Shown here: in pieces, positions 19,099 through 27,946 of the stretch
Layout: every line of letters begins with the position of its first letter
Numbering within the stretch: position 1 is the stretch's first letter
From: Chryseotalea sanaruensis
GTDB lineage: Bacteria; Bacteroidota; Bacteroidia; Cytophagales; Cyclobacteriaceae
Reading direction: 5' to 3'
NCBI RefSeq assembly: GCF_003990915.1
Contig: NZ_BHXQ01000003.1
Coordinates: 496,001-560,000, forward strand
Length of the DNA: 64,000 bases
Notes under the pieces: model-generated
Databases searched by the model: none
What the model saw: the letters and a program-made list of their open reading frames with translations, nothing else
Told to the model about the DNA's origin: nothing
Made by a program: the position numbers and the translations under genes

Positions 19099-20068
19099 AT
19101 TTTATACCCATGATGGTGTGTAGCAGATTTTCGACTTCCATGTTAGCTTCAAGCCAATGCACATTCTGATCACGTTTAAACCAGGTCATCTGTCTTTTGG
19201 CATAGTGCCGGGAGTGCTGTTTAAGCAAACGCACCGCCTCTGCCCTATCATACTTTCCATCCAAGTAATCAAAAACCTCCTGATAACCAACTGTTTGCAG
19301 GGCATTTAATTGTCTTAGCGGGAATAACCTTTCAGCCTCCTCAAATAGACCTTCTTCAATCATTTTATCCATACGCAGGTTAATGCGGTCGTATAACTGC
19401 TGTCGTTCCATCTCAAGACCTATTTTTATCAACTTAAAAGCATGTTCTCTTTTCACCTTACCTCTAAAATGCTGTATAGATTTTCCGGTGAAAGTGCATA
19501 CCTCTAAAGCCCTGATCAGACGATGTGGATTCTGTTTATCAATTGTATGATACAACTCTGGGTCTAGTCTTGCCAATGCTGATTGCAGCCAAACAATACC
19601 CTTTTCAGAATACTGCTCTTCAATTGATGTTCTTATTGATTCTGGAACTTCGGGTATTTCGTCAAAGCCATCAATTACAGCCTTTATGTACAAACCACTT
19701 CCTCCCACCATTACAACATGATCATGTGTTTTAAAAAGCGATTGCAAAAGAGGATATGCCTCCCGCTCGTACTGCCCTGCATTGAAATCCTGATGAATGG
19801 AATGGGAATTAATAAAATGGTGCCTGACTTCGTTTAACTCCTCAGAACTTGGCTTAGCCGTTCCTATTTCCATTTCCTTGTATACCTGACGAGAATCCGC
19901 AGAAACGATTTCTGTGCCTAATTGCTTGGCTAGGGCAATGGCCAAAGCCGTTTTACCCACAGCAGTTGGCCCGGAAATCACAAAAAGCCTTTTTTGGAGA
20001 ATTGACACACTCAAAGGTACAAACCCTGCTCTATTTACTGCAAAGCGGGCGCAGAAGTGCCTTACCAA
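19097..20068 (-). CDS. miaA: tRNA dimethylallyltransferase
   Basis: 323 residues from the ATG at 20068. Walker-type P-loop SGPTAVGKTALAIALAK, the DSRQVYKEMEIGTAKP motif, GGSGLYIKAVIDG and the C-terminal RYAKRQMTWFKRD signature of MiaA are all present. It adds a dimethylallyl group to A37 of tRNAs reading UNN codons. The first ~28 residues before the P-loop core are longer than usual and lack a motif, so a downstream GTG start (VSILQKRLFVISG) is possible. Convergent with the small basic gene through the shared terminator. Confidence 0.96.
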   Translation of the reverse strand: MVRHFCARFAVNRAGFVPLSVSILQKRLFVISGPTAVGKTALAIALAKQLGTEIVSADSRQVYKEMEIGTAKPSSEELNEVRHHFINSHSIHQDFNAGQYEREAYPLLQSLFKTHDHVVMVGGSGLYIKAVIDGFDEIPEVPESIRTSIEEQYSEKGIVWLQSALARLDPELYHTIDKQNPHRLIRALEVCTFTGKSIQHFRGKVKREHAFKLIKIGLEMERQQLYDRINLRMDKMIEEGLFEEAERLFPLRQLNALQTVGYQEVFDYLDGKYDRAEAVRLLKQHSRHYAKRQMTWFKRDQNVHWLEANMEVENLLHTIMGIK

Positions 20069-20125
20069 CCTTACTTACTTTAATGCTATTTGCCTATCTT
20101 GCAGGCGCAGAAAAGTAGAGAAACG

Positions 20126-20398
20126 ATGATTAAGTACACAACACAATTCCTGTTAAAGATCGAAGAAATGATCGGTGAATCTGACTACATGTTGCGCTAT
20201 GAAAAAGGCAACTTTAAGTCAGGGTATTGCGTGCTAAAAGATCAAAAAATAATGATCGTTAATAAATTCTACACCACAGAGGGCAAGATTAATGCCTTGC
20301 TGGACATTCTTAAAGGCACAGAATTGGACACTTCTAAATTCAGCGAAAAAAGCCAGAAGCTTTTTGATGAATTAATGCAAACGCCTGTTAACAATTGA
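20126..20398 (+). CDS. Small conserved-looking hypothetical protein
   Basis: 90 residues from ATG at 20126 (an upstream in-frame ATG at 20090 lies within the likely promoter region of this divergent pair). Mixed alpha/beta, no signal peptide: MIKYTTQFLLKIEEMIGESDYMLRYEKGNF-like start and a C-terminal helical EKSQKLFDELMQTP. Its stop overlaps the start of the metallo-hydrolase gene (TTGA), so the two are translationally coupled. No family named. Confidence 0.75.
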   Translation: MIKYTTQFLLKIEEMIGESDYMLRYEKGNFKSGYCVLKDQKIMIVNKFYTTEGKINALLDILKGTELDTSKFSEKSQKLFDELMQTPVNN

Positions 20399-21156
20399 TT
20401 GTTACTTTTTTAGGAACCGGCACTTCTCAGGGTGTACCTGTAATCGGGTGTACTTGTCATATCTGTACGTCATTAGACTACCGCGATAAAAGGCTCAGAA
20501 CTTCTGTTCACATTATTGTTGACGACCAAAGCTTTGTTATTGATACAGGCCCTGATTTCCGTCAACAAATGCTGCGCGAAAAAATACAACGTCTGGATGC
20601 TGTATTTTTTACACATGCACACCGCGATCACACAGCAGGGTTGGATGATGTGCGTGCCTACAACTTCATGCAGTCTATGGATATGCCTGTTTACGGCACT
20701 GCAGAAGTGCTGGCACAGCTAAAAATAGAGTATGCCTACGCCTTCGCTGACATAAAATACCCAGGCATTCCCAGATTGTTATTGAATGAAATAGACAAGA
20801 GGCCATTTACAGTAAACAAAATAAACATTACACCCCTGCCAGTCATGCATATGAAGTTGCCTGTACTGGGATTCAGGATAAATAATTTCAGCTACATCAC
20901 AGATGCCAACTTTATTCCTGACACAACTTTTGAATTGTTAAAAGGCACAGAAGTACTGGTGTTAAATGCTTTACAAGTAGAACCACACATTTCGCATTTC
21001 AATCTGGAGCAGGCTATTGCAACTGTTGAAAAGATAAAACCGGCAAAAACTTATTTTACCCACATCAGTCACAAGCTCGACCTCCACAGCGTTATAGAAA
21101 GAAAACTACCTCATAACATATCGCTTGCCTATGATGGCTTGCAGGTAAATATTTAG
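20395..21156 (+). CDS. MBL-fold metal-dependent hydrolase, PhnP-like
   Basis: 253 residues beginning at TTG 20395, which overlaps the stop of the preceding gene by four bases. The start is supported by FLGTGTSQGVPVIGCTCHICTS running right from it. The metal-binding THAHRDHTAGLDD motif, the cysteine-containing GCTCHICTS loop and later HMKLPVLG and THISHKLD histidines match phosphoribosyl cyclic-phosphate hydrolases (PhnP-like) of the metallo-beta-lactamase superfamily. No phosphonate genes are nearby, so the substrate could be another cyclic phosphodiester. Confidence 0.88.
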   Translation: MIVTFLGTGTSQGVPVIGCTCHICTSLDYRDKRLRTSVHIIVDDQSFVIDTGPDFRQQMLREKIQRLDAVFFTHAHRDHTAGLDDVRAYNFMQSMDMPVYGTAEVLAQLKIEYAYAFADIKYPGIPRLLLNEIDKRPFTVNKINITPLPVMHMKLPVLGFRINNFSYITDANFIPDTTFELLKGTEVLVLNALQVEPHISHFNLEQAIATVEKIKPAKTYFTHISHKLDLHSVIERKLPHNISLAYDGLQVNI

Positions 21157-21241
21157 ATATAGGCTGATCGTTGTTAGTTGGTCATAAGACCTGTAAGGAC
21201 GAACAACGAATAACGAATAAAAAACAACCAACAACCATCTC

Positions 21242-22801
21242 GTGCACAACAACTATTATACACTTAAACAACTCACACGAGAACTCGAGCCTTTACTCAG
21301 CAGGAGTGTTGTTTCCGAGTGTTATAGTCAGAACAAAGAAGAATTAATCATTCGCTTTGAAATCAAAAACCAGTCATTCTACATCAAAGCTAATCTTCAG
21401 CCCAGTTTTTCCTGTTTGTCTTTTCCAGAAGTATTTCACCGGGCCAGAAAAAACTCTGTAGATCTGTTTCCTGATTGCATAGGGCTAACGGTTGAAAGTA
21501 TCCGACAATTCAATGACGAAAGAAGTTTTGCCATTGCACTCAGCCACAACTTTTCTCTTCTTTTTAAAATGCACGGCAACAGATCTAATGTAGTTTTATT
21601 TGAAGGCGATCAGGTGCATACCATCTTCCGTAACAACCTTGAGGCAGATGAAAATATTGCAATGGCTGATCTTGACAAAAATATTGACTGGCGTATAGAG
21701 GCAATGCCAGATTTTGCCGAAGGCATTCGCAAACATTTTTTTACGCTGGGCAAATTGGTTTGGCGGTTACTGGAAAAAGAATCCTTTTTTACTCAAGCCC
21801 GGGAAATGCAGTGGAAAAGATTGCTTGAAATAAAATTACAACTTGAGTCTCCTGCATTCTACATAACAGAAAGTGAAGGCAGCATCTTGCTATCCTTGCT
21901 ACCAACAGGTAATATCATTCTTCAGGAGGGCAAAGTCATTCTTGCGTTAACACAATTTTATAATCATTATCAACAGTTTAATGCGTTTGAACAGGAGAAG
22001 GCAAAAGCACTGCAGGCCATTGGTGCCACACTCAAGAGTACCAATGCCTACCTCAGTAAAACAAGGGCCAAGCTTAACGAGGTTACACATGATCAGCACT
22101 ACAAAATCTGGGCAGATGTGTTAATGGCCAACATGCATGCCATAAAACCTGGTGCTACACAAGTAAGCCTGCCTGATTTTTACAACAACAACCAACTGAT
22201 TGAGATCAAACTCAAGCAAGAACTAAGTCCACAAAAAAACGCTGAAGTCTTTTACAGAAAATCTAAAAATCAGCAGCAAGAAATTGAACGCCTGCAAAAA
22301 GCGCTTGATGAGAAAGAAACAGAGAAGCAGAAAAGCGAGGCTTTGCAAACACAACTGAGCAACATTACTTCGCTGAAAGAACTTAGAGCATTGCTGCAAA
22401 CAACGCATCCGTCAACCAACAAGAAAGAAAAAGTAATTACACTCCCCTTCCATGAGTTTGTATATAAAGACTATATAATCTGGGTTGGCAAAAATGCACA
22501 AGCAAACGATTTGCTTACCCTTAAGCACAGTCGTAAAGAAGACTTATGGTTACACGCCAAAGATGTAGCAGGTTCGCACGTAATCATAAAACAGAAATCT
22601 GGAAAAGCTTTCCCTAAAGATGTTATCGAGCGCGCAGCACAACTTGCTGCCTATAATTCAAAAAGAAAATCGGAAGGCCTGGTACCTGTTGCTTACACAC
22701 CAAAGAAATTCGTCAGAAAAAGAAAAGGCGACCCAGCTGGCCTGGTAGTGGTTGAGCGCGAAGAGGTTATTTTAGTAGAACCCAGGTTAATTGACAGTTG
22801 A
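21242..22801 (+). CDS. rqcH: NFACT protein, RqcH/Rqc2-like ribosome quality-control factor
   Basis: 519 residues from GTG at 21242, chosen because MHNNYYTLKQLTREL aligns with the family start. The order is NFACT-N domain (about 1-180), a coiled-coil and middle region (about 235-380) and a C-terminal NFACT-R domain (about 400-500) with the characteristic WLHAKDVAGSHVIIK. RqcH-type proteins bind stalled large ribosomal subunits and recruit alanyl-tRNA for tailing. The last eight codons lie inside a 97-bp direct repeat that recurs 386 bases downstream. Confidence 0.92.
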   Translation: MHNNYYTLKQLTRELEPLLSRSVVSECYSQNKEELIIRFEIKNQSFYIKANLQPSFSCLSFPEVFHRARKNSVDLFPDCIGLTVESIRQFNDERSFAIALSHNFSLLFKMHGNRSNVVLFEGDQVHTIFRNNLEADENIAMADLDKNIDWRIEAMPDFAEGIRKHFFTLGKLVWRLLEKESFFTQAREMQWKRLLEIKLQLESPAFYITESEGSILLSLLPTGNIILQEGKVILALTQFYNHYQQFNAFEQEKAKALQAIGATLKSTNAYLSKTRAKLNEVTHDQHYKIWADVLMANMHAIKPGATQVSLPDFYNNNQLIEIKLKQELSPQKNAEVFYRKSKNQQQEIERLQKALDEKETEKQKSEALQTQLSNITSLKELRALLQTTHPSTNKKEKVITLPFHEFVYKDYIIWVGKNAQANDLLTLKHSRKEDLWLHAKDVAGSHVIIKQKSGKAFPKDVIERAAQLAAYNSKRKSEGLVPVAYTPKKFVRKRKGDPAGLVVVEREEVILVEPRLIDS

Positions 22802-22872
22802 CAATGGTCAATGGACGATAGTCAATGGTGGGTGTACGTGTCTATTTATCTCCTCTTCTGGTTCTTAAAAAA
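22776..22872. repeat. 97-bp direct repeat, copy 1
   Basis: Identical, as far as I can read, to 23162-23258. It starts inside the rqcH 3' end and holds that gene's stop codon. It then contains GTCAATGG-type short repeats and ends with the C-terminal codons of the minus-strand gene seen intact at 23228-23437. After its last A the sequence changes to CCCC and the palindromic element begins. Confidence 0.95.
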
Positions 22873-22876
22873 CCCC

Positions 22877-23157
22877 GCTGTTCGACATGTTAGCGCAGCG
22901 CATGTCGAACTTTTAATAAAACGGATTTTTAATCCGTATACTTTTAATGGTGTTGCGTATGCCTAGCCAAGAGATTACACCAATAACAATTAAACTATCA
23001 CCTATTAAATTTATTTCAAATTGATGGTTGCTTTGTTAGTGATGCCACCTTACCAAGATTGGGCGCAACACCAAGAAAGACAAGGCTTTTCAAAACGGGA
23101 TTAAAAATCCCGCAACATCAAGCGTTCGACATGCGCTGCGCTAACATGTCGAACAGC
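22877..23157. mobile_element. REP/BIME-like element with 34-bp terminal inverted repeats
   Basis: The left end (22877-22910) and right end (23124-23157) are perfect reverse complements over 34 bases. Each contains a GTTCGACATG / CATGTCGAAC hairpin. Just inside are two smaller hairpins, ACGGATT/AATCCGT near 22920 and CGGGATT/AATCCCG near 23096. The roughly 210-base core encodes nothing recognisable. The double-hairpin inverted layout is like a REP pair (BIME) mobilised by RAYT-type transposases, one of which is encoded at 32834-33388. Whether that enzyme recognises these hairpins is unknown. Confidence 0.75.
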
Positions 23158-23161
23158 TTGT

Positions 23162-23258
23162 TAGAACCCAGGTTAATTGACAGTTGACAATGGTCAATGG
23201 ACGATAGTCAATGGTGGGTGTACGTGTCTATTTATCTCCTCTTCTGGTTCTTAAAAAA
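23162..23258. repeat. 97-bp direct repeat, copy 2
   Basis: Second copy of 22776-22872, offset by exactly 386 bases. Here the right-hand end continues into the intact 69-residue minus-strand gene, so this copy keeps the original rqcH-to-gene junction on its right side while copy 1 keeps it on its left. Confidence 0.95.
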
Positions 23259-23437
23259 GCAATAACTAAGCTTAGAATAGCCCAGTTAATAATCCTGATT
23301 TTGGGAATAGTATATTGTGAAAAAGACGAACCTGATTTAATGTGCTCCCAGTTATAAAAAATCAAATTAATTAGTATTCCTAGAATTAGAATAATTAGAA
23401 AGCTGACAACAAACTGTTTTAACTTAAAGTTGTTCAT
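23228..23437 (-). CDS. Small membrane protein, two helices
   Basis: ATG at 23437 gives 69 residues. It was preferred over the ATG at 23512 because MNNFKLKQFVVSFLIILILGILINLIF starts right before the first helix. A second helix follows at about 48-62 (IINWAILSLVIAFL) with a basic tail RTRRGDK. The last ten codons plus stop lie in the 97-bp repeat, so a detached copy of this tail sits at 22842-22872. No family recognised. Confidence 0.6.
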   Translation of the reverse strand: MNNFKLKQFVVSFLIILILGILINLIFYNWEHIKSGSSFSQYTIPKIRIINWAILSLVIAFLRTRRGDK

Positions 23438-23540
23438 TGTCAGCTCTCTTTTAAATTTATTTCGACATGCCTGAAGAAATTTCAAGCCATCCAAAGCACT
23501 ATTAATTGTCAATTAACCATTATCAACAGTCAATTAATTT

Positions 23541-24971
23541 TTACTTCACTACATTCACCTTAATCGTATTGGTTCTGTTACGCTCGTGAATCGGCATGCT
23601 CGCCAACACAATAAAAGTATCGCCAGTTTTTACGTGTCCATCGCGCTTCAAAACATTTTCCACATCATCCATAGTTTGGTCGGTAGAAAACATTTTATCA
23701 TAGAAGTAAGTGCGAGCACCCCAAACTAAACTCATCGTGTTTAGAATAGTTGTATTGGCAGTAAACACAAAAATATTGGTATTTGGTCTGTGTGAAGCCG
23801 CTCGGAAAGCAGTGTGACCTGAATATGTCATACCTACTATTGCTTTAGCACCGATATCTTTAGCCAGTTTACAAGCCGATAATACTAAACTATCGTTTGT
23901 GTAAGATTCGTTGGTCGGATCTAACTCGCGATAGCGATAATAAATCTTATTATTCTTTTCAACAGAGGAAATGGTACGTCCCATACTGCGGATTACTTCA
24001 ATAGGGTATTTACCAGCGGCAGTTTCTGCAGAAAGCATTAAGGCATCTGCCCCATCCATTACGGCATTGGCAACGTCATTGGTTTCTGCGCGTGTAGGGC
24101 GAGGATTTTCGATCATGCTCTCCATCATCTGGGTAGCAACAATCACAGGCTTGCTGGCTTTATTACATTTTTCCACCAACATTTTTTGTACCATAGGCAC
24201 TTCTTCCATCCAAATCTCCACACCCAAATCACCACGGGCAACCATAACGGCATCAGTTAATTCAATGATTTCGTCAATGTTACTTAGTGCTTCTGGCTTT
24301 TCAATCTTGGCTATGATCTTAGCATTAGATTTATTCTGATCGATGATGTTGCGCAACACAGTAATGTCATGTGCTTTACGCACAAAGGATAATGCTATCC
24401 ATTCAACATTATGCTTTATACCAAATTCAAGGTCTTTTAAATCTTTATCCGTTAATGAGGGCGCTGAAACTTTGGTGTTCGGTAGATTAATTCCTTTTTT
24501 CGATTTTAAAGGCCCACCATAAATTACTTCTGACACTACATCAATGTCTCTAACCTCTTTTACTTTAAGTTCTATTTTGCCGTCATCAATCAAAATAGAG
24601 TCTCCCTCTTTAACATCATTAGGCAAAGCCTTGTAAGAAGTACTAGCAATCTCGCGGTTACCGACTAATTCGCGAGTAGTGATAATAAATTCCTGGCCTC
24701 GCTCAAGAACAACATCCGGTTGCATATCCTGCACCCTTATTTTAGGACCCTGCAAGTCTTGAAGTAAGCACACATGTGTGCCCATCTCTTCGTTTAACTC
24801 ACGTACAGCTTTTATAACCTTCAAATGATCGTCATGTGTACCATGCGAAAAGTTGAGGCGAAAAACATCAACACCCTCTTTAATAAGGGCTCTCAGCATT
24901 TCTTTATTGTTGGAAGCGGGGCCGACCGTGGCGACTATCTTGGTCTTGTTGTACGAAACTTTCTCGAACAT
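23541..24971 (-). CDS. pyk: Pyruvate kinase
   Basis: 476 residues, usual length. The N-terminus TKIVATVGPASNN with RLNFSHGTHDDH, the catalytic region around KIEKPEALSNIDEI and MVARGDLGVEI, and MMESMIENPRPTRAETNDVANAVMDG are all present. It transfers phosphate from phosphoenolpyruvate to ADP. It follows the IPExxxVDY gene by 5 bases on the same strand, an arrangement seen repeatedly in Bacteroidota, so the two form an operon. Confidence 0.98.
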   Translation of the reverse strand: MFEKVSYNKTKIVATVGPASNNKEMLRALIKEGVDVFRLNFSHGTHDDHLKVIKAVRELNEEMGTHVCLLQDLQGPKIRVQDMQPDVVLERGQEFIITTRELVGNREIASTSYKALPNDVKEGDSILIDDGKIELKVKEVRDIDVVSEVIYGGPLKSKKGINLPNTKVSAPSLTDKDLKDLEFGIKHNVEWIALSFVRKAHDITVLRNIIDQNKSNAKIIAKIEKPEALSNIDEIIELTDAVMVARGDLGVEIWMEEVPMVQKMLVEKCNKASKPVIVATQMMESMIENPRPTRAETNDVANAVMDGADALMLSAETAAGKYPIEVIRSMGRTISSVEKNNKIYYRYRELDPTNESYTNDSLVLSACKLAKDIGAKAIVGMTYSGHTAFRAASHRPNTNIFVFTANTTILNTMSLVWGARTYFYDKMFSTDQTMDDVENVLKRDGHVKTGDTFIVLASMPIHERNRTNTIKVNVVK

Positions 24972-24976
24972 AAAAT

Positions 24977-25399
24977 TTAGAAAATAAAATTCTCTTTTGA
25001 TTTAAGAGTATCCAAAGGTATAAAAGCAGCCAGTTCTACCGAAGGAATTTGACGAACGGCATCTAATAAATTTTCTGCAAACGATTGTTCGCCAGCCTGT
25101 ACCACTAGCAAATAATCAAAATGTGGATATTCGGGAGCCAAAAAGTATTTTCCACCATCCGTTTCCTGCGGTTTGTTGCGTATGAGACGGATAAAACGAG
25201 TATTCGTTTGGTGTACATGGCAGGAAAAACTGCGCTCTATATTCCCCTTAAAACCCATTAAAATATCCTCTTTTTTTACGAGGTGCAGACCCAGACTCTT
25301 ATTTAGTTCCCAAGCCAGCTTGTATCCTTTAAAACTACTGGCAAGGCCCAACAGCACAAAATCATAATCATAATCAACAACCAGCTTAGTTTTTTTCAT
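24977..25399 (-). CDS. IPExxxVDY family protein
   Basis: 140 residues. It begins [19 protein letters not shown] and has [21 protein letters not shown] near the end, the pattern that defines this small Bacteroidota family of unknown function. Soluble, no signal peptide. It is directly upstream of pyk and diverges from acpP, the conserved neighbourhood of the family. Likely role in central metabolism or growth by association only. Confidence 0.82.
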   Translation of the reverse strand: MKKTKLVVDYDYDFVLLGLASSFKGYKLAWELNKSLGLHLVKKEDILMGFKGNIERSFSCHVHQTNTRFIRLIRNKPQETDGGKYFLAPEYPHFDYLLVVQAGEQSFAENLLDAVRQIPSVELAAFIPLDTLKSKENFIF

Positions 25400-25443
25400 A
25401 CAAAAAGGGGCTCCGCAACAATTTTACAGTTAAAATATTCAGA

Positions 25444-25475
25444 TTTGACAATTATGAGGTAAATCTCTTTCTTTG
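25444..25475 (+). promoter_or_regulatory. Bacteroidota-type promoter for acpP
   Basis: TTTG at 25444-25447 (-33 position) and TTTCTTTG at 25468-25475 (-7 position, near TAnnTTTG) are separated by 20 bases. This spacing matches the primary sigma factor promoters of Bacteroidota. The acpP start lies 31 bases after the -7 element. Confidence 0.6.
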
Positions 25476-25506
25476 CACAGATTTTAAAATCCAAAACCTT
25501 ACAAAC

Positions 25507-25746
25507 ATGTCTGAAATTGCACAAAAAGTAAAGCAGATCATTATCGAAAAGCTTGGCGTAGAAGAATCTGAAGTTACTCCTGAGGCTAGCTTCACTAACG
25601 ATCTTGGCGCTGACTCTCTTGACACTGTTGAATTAATCATGGAATTTGAGAAAGAATTCAACATTTCTATTCCAGATGATCAAGCAGAAAACATCGCTAC
25701 CGTAGGTCAGGCTATCTCTTACCTAGAGCAAAACGCAAAGAAATAA
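25507..25746 (+). CDS. acpP: Acyl carrier protein
   Basis: 79 residues, small and very acidic. The phosphopantetheine attachment serine is S37 in [11 protein letters not shown], and the helical pattern [23 protein letters not shown] is diagnostic. It carries growing acyl chains during fatty-acid synthesis. fabF follows after 39 bases and rnc after that, the classical acpP-fabF-rnc order. Confidence 0.98.
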   Translation: MSEIAQKVKQIIIEKLGVEESEVTPEASFTNDLGADSLDTVELIMEFEKEFNISIPDDQAENIATVGQAISYLEQNAKK

Positions 25747-25785
25747 TTTTTCAAGCCCAGGCTTGACCATTTCATCCCGCAAACC

Positions 25786-27039
25786 ATGACATTTAAACGA
25801 GTTGTAGTTACAGGACTAGGTGCGCTTACCCCAATCGGCAATACTTACCAGGAATACTGGAAAGGTCTGAAGGAGGGGAAAAGTGGCGCTGCGCCCATTA
25901 CTAAATTTGATACAACACTGTTTAAAACAAAATTTGCCTGCGAGGTTAAAAACTTCGAAATAGGCAATTTCATGGACCGTAAAGAGGCGCGTAAACTCGA
26001 CCTTTTTGCGCAGTATGCGATGGTTTCTGCCGATGAGGCCGTTAAAGACTCAAACCTTCCGCTGCAAGAACTCAACCCCGACCGTGTTGGGGTAATTTGG
26101 GGCTCTGGCATCGGAGGGTTGATTACTTTTTCTGAAGAAGTTAAATCTTTTGCGAAGGGAGACGGTACGCCCCGTTTCAATCCTTTCTTTATTCCTAAAA
26201 TGATTGCCGACTTAAGTGCCGGCCACATTTCTATCAAGTATGGCTTCCGTGGTCCAAACTTCTCTACGGTTTCTGCCTGTGCTTCTTCTACCAATGCCAT
26301 TTATGATGCCTTCACCTACATTCGTTTGGGTAAGGCTGATGTTATGGTAACGGGTGGTTCGGAAGCTGCAGTAGCGGAAGCAGGTGTGGGTGGTTTTAAT
26401 GCCATGAAAGCATTATCTGAAAGAAATGATTCTCCGGAAACAGCCTCCCGCCCTTACGACAAAGACCGCGATGGTTTCGTATTGGGTGAAGGTGCCGGGG
26501 CCCTCATTCTAGAAGAGTACGAGCACGCAAAAAAACGCGGTGCTAAAATTTATGCAGAGGTAGTAGGTGGAGGCATGACTGCCGATGCTTACCATATTAC
26601 TGCGCCACATCCGGAAGGTTTAGGCATTACACGTGTTATGCAAATTGCTTTGGAAGAAGCAGGGCTTACCGTGGCTGATGTCGATTACATAAACACGCAC
26701 GGAACCTCTACACCACTTGGTGATATAGGTGAAATCAAAGCCATTCAGCGTGTATTCGGTGAACATGCCTACAAGGTAAATATCAGTTCTACCAAATCCA
26801 TGACAGGTCATTTACTTGGAGCCGCAGGAGCAATTGAAGCCCTGGCTTGTATTATGGCTATTAACGATTCCGTAATTCCACCTACCATTAATCATTTTAC
26901 GGATGACGATGGGCTTGATCCAAATCTGAATTTAACCTTTAACATTGCCCAAAAACGCGAAGTGAATGTTGCCTTAAGCAACACCTTCGGCTTTGGAGGA
27001 CACAACTTCTCAATTATCCTTAAGAAGTACAAAGGTTAA
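25786..27039 (+). CDS. fabF: Beta-ketoacyl-ACP synthase II (acpP-linked copy)
   Basis: 417 residues. Nucleophile C165 in SACASSTNA, H305 in NTHGTSTPLGD and the third-site His in GHLLGAAG are all intact. Position immediately after acpP marks it as the housekeeping elongation condensing enzyme. It is clearly homologous over full length to the copy at 11278-12522, with a different residue context around the catalytic sites. Confidence 0.97.
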   Translation: MTFKRVVVTGLGALTPIGNTYQEYWKGLKEGKSGAAPITKFDTTLFKTKFACEVKNFEIGNFMDRKEARKLDLFAQYAMVSADEAVKDSNLPLQELNPDRVGVIWGSGIGGLITFSEEVKSFAKGDGTPRFNPFFIPKMIADLSAGHISIKYGFRGPNFSTVSACASSTNAIYDAFTYIRLGKADVMVTGGSEAAVAEAGVGGFNAMKALSERNDSPETASRPYDKDRDGFVLGEGAGALILEEYEHAKKRGAKIYAEVVGGGMTADAYHITAPHPEGLGITRVMQIALEEAGLTVADVDYINTHGTSTPLGDIGEIKAIQRVFGEHAYKVNISSTKSMTGHLLGAAGAIEALACIMAINDSVIPPTINHFTDDDGLDPNLNLTFNIAQKREVNVALSNTFGFGGHNFSIILKKYKG

Positions 27040-27127
27040 GCAGTCCTCAAAATCACATTTTTACCGTTCAAATCCTTTGTGTAAGTTTATGACTTGGCAA
27101 AAGATGTTTTACCTAATGCATTAGTGT

Positions 27128-27856
27128 TTGGTCTGGAAAATTCTCAGAAGTAAATCGGAATCAGATACAAAGCTTATAGCTGCTATCCGGAATTTTGCAG
27201 GTTTTACACCTTCTAATTTAGAGCTATACCGACTAGCAACTTTGCATAGCTCAATTGCAAAGCCAAACAGCAAAGGATTAAAAGACTCTAATGAACGTTT
27301 AGAATACCTGGGCGATGCTATTTTAGGTGCTGCTGTTGCCGATTACCTTTTCAAAAAATTTCCTTACAAAGATGAAGGCTTCTTAACAGAGATACGATCG
27401 CGTATTGTTAACAGAGAAGCACTTAACTTACTGGCACGTAAAATTGGCATTGGTAACATTGTGCAATTCGACAATAAAAACCTGCATCTGCAACAAGTAA
27501 TTTTGGGTAATACCCTTGAAGCCATTGTCGGGGCTGTTTATCTGGATAAGGGCTATCTGCGTTGCAAAAAATTTGTAATAGATAAACTGATTGCGCCTAA
27601 TTACGATTTGGATGAAATAGTCAACTCCAACTCAAACCATAAGAGCAAGCTCATAGAATGGTCGCAACGGGAGGGGAAAATCATTCGCTTTGAAATTGTT
27701 GAGGTGAAAAAGTCTAAAAACCGAAAAGAGTTTACCGCCCAGGTAATGATTGATAATGAGGCAAAAGGAACCGGCTATGGCAATAACAAAAAGAAAGCCG
27801 AACAAGACGCAGCCTTTAAAACCATCGAGTTGCTGCAAATCCAAAACACTGAGTAG
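27128..27856 (+). CDS. rnc: Ribonuclease III
   Basis: 242 residues from TTG at 27128; a stop codon lies two codons upstream, so no longer start exists. The RNase III signature NERLEYLGDAILGAAVADYLF (about 56-76) carries the metal-binding acidic residues. The C-terminal double-stranded-RNA-binding domain (about 165-240) ends in GYGNNKKKAEQDAAFKTIELL. It cleaves double-stranded RNA in rRNA and mRNA maturation. Third gene of the acpP-fabF-rnc group. Confidence 0.96.
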   Translation: MVWKILRSKSESDTKLIAAIRNFAGFTPSNLELYRLATLHSSIAKPNSKGLKDSNERLEYLGDAILGAAVADYLFKKFPYKDEGFLTEIRSRIVNREALNLLARKIGIGNIVQFDNKNLHLQQVILGNTLEAIVGAVYLDKGYLRCKKFVIDKLIAPNYDLDEIVNSNSNHKSKLIEWSQREGKIIRFEIVEVKKSKNRKEFTAQVMIDNEAKGTGYGNNKKKAEQDAAFKTIELLQIQNTE

Positions 27857-27946
27857 TACTTTGTCATTGATTGTCAATATTTTTTTATCGGACTTAAGTA
27901 TCTTCACTAGAATTATTGTTTTTTTACTGTCCAATAAACCAATACG

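Noticed and set aside
22873-23161. A gene within the BIME-like element
   Set aside because: No frame of reasonable length or composition; the sequence is explained by the hairpins and AT-rich core.
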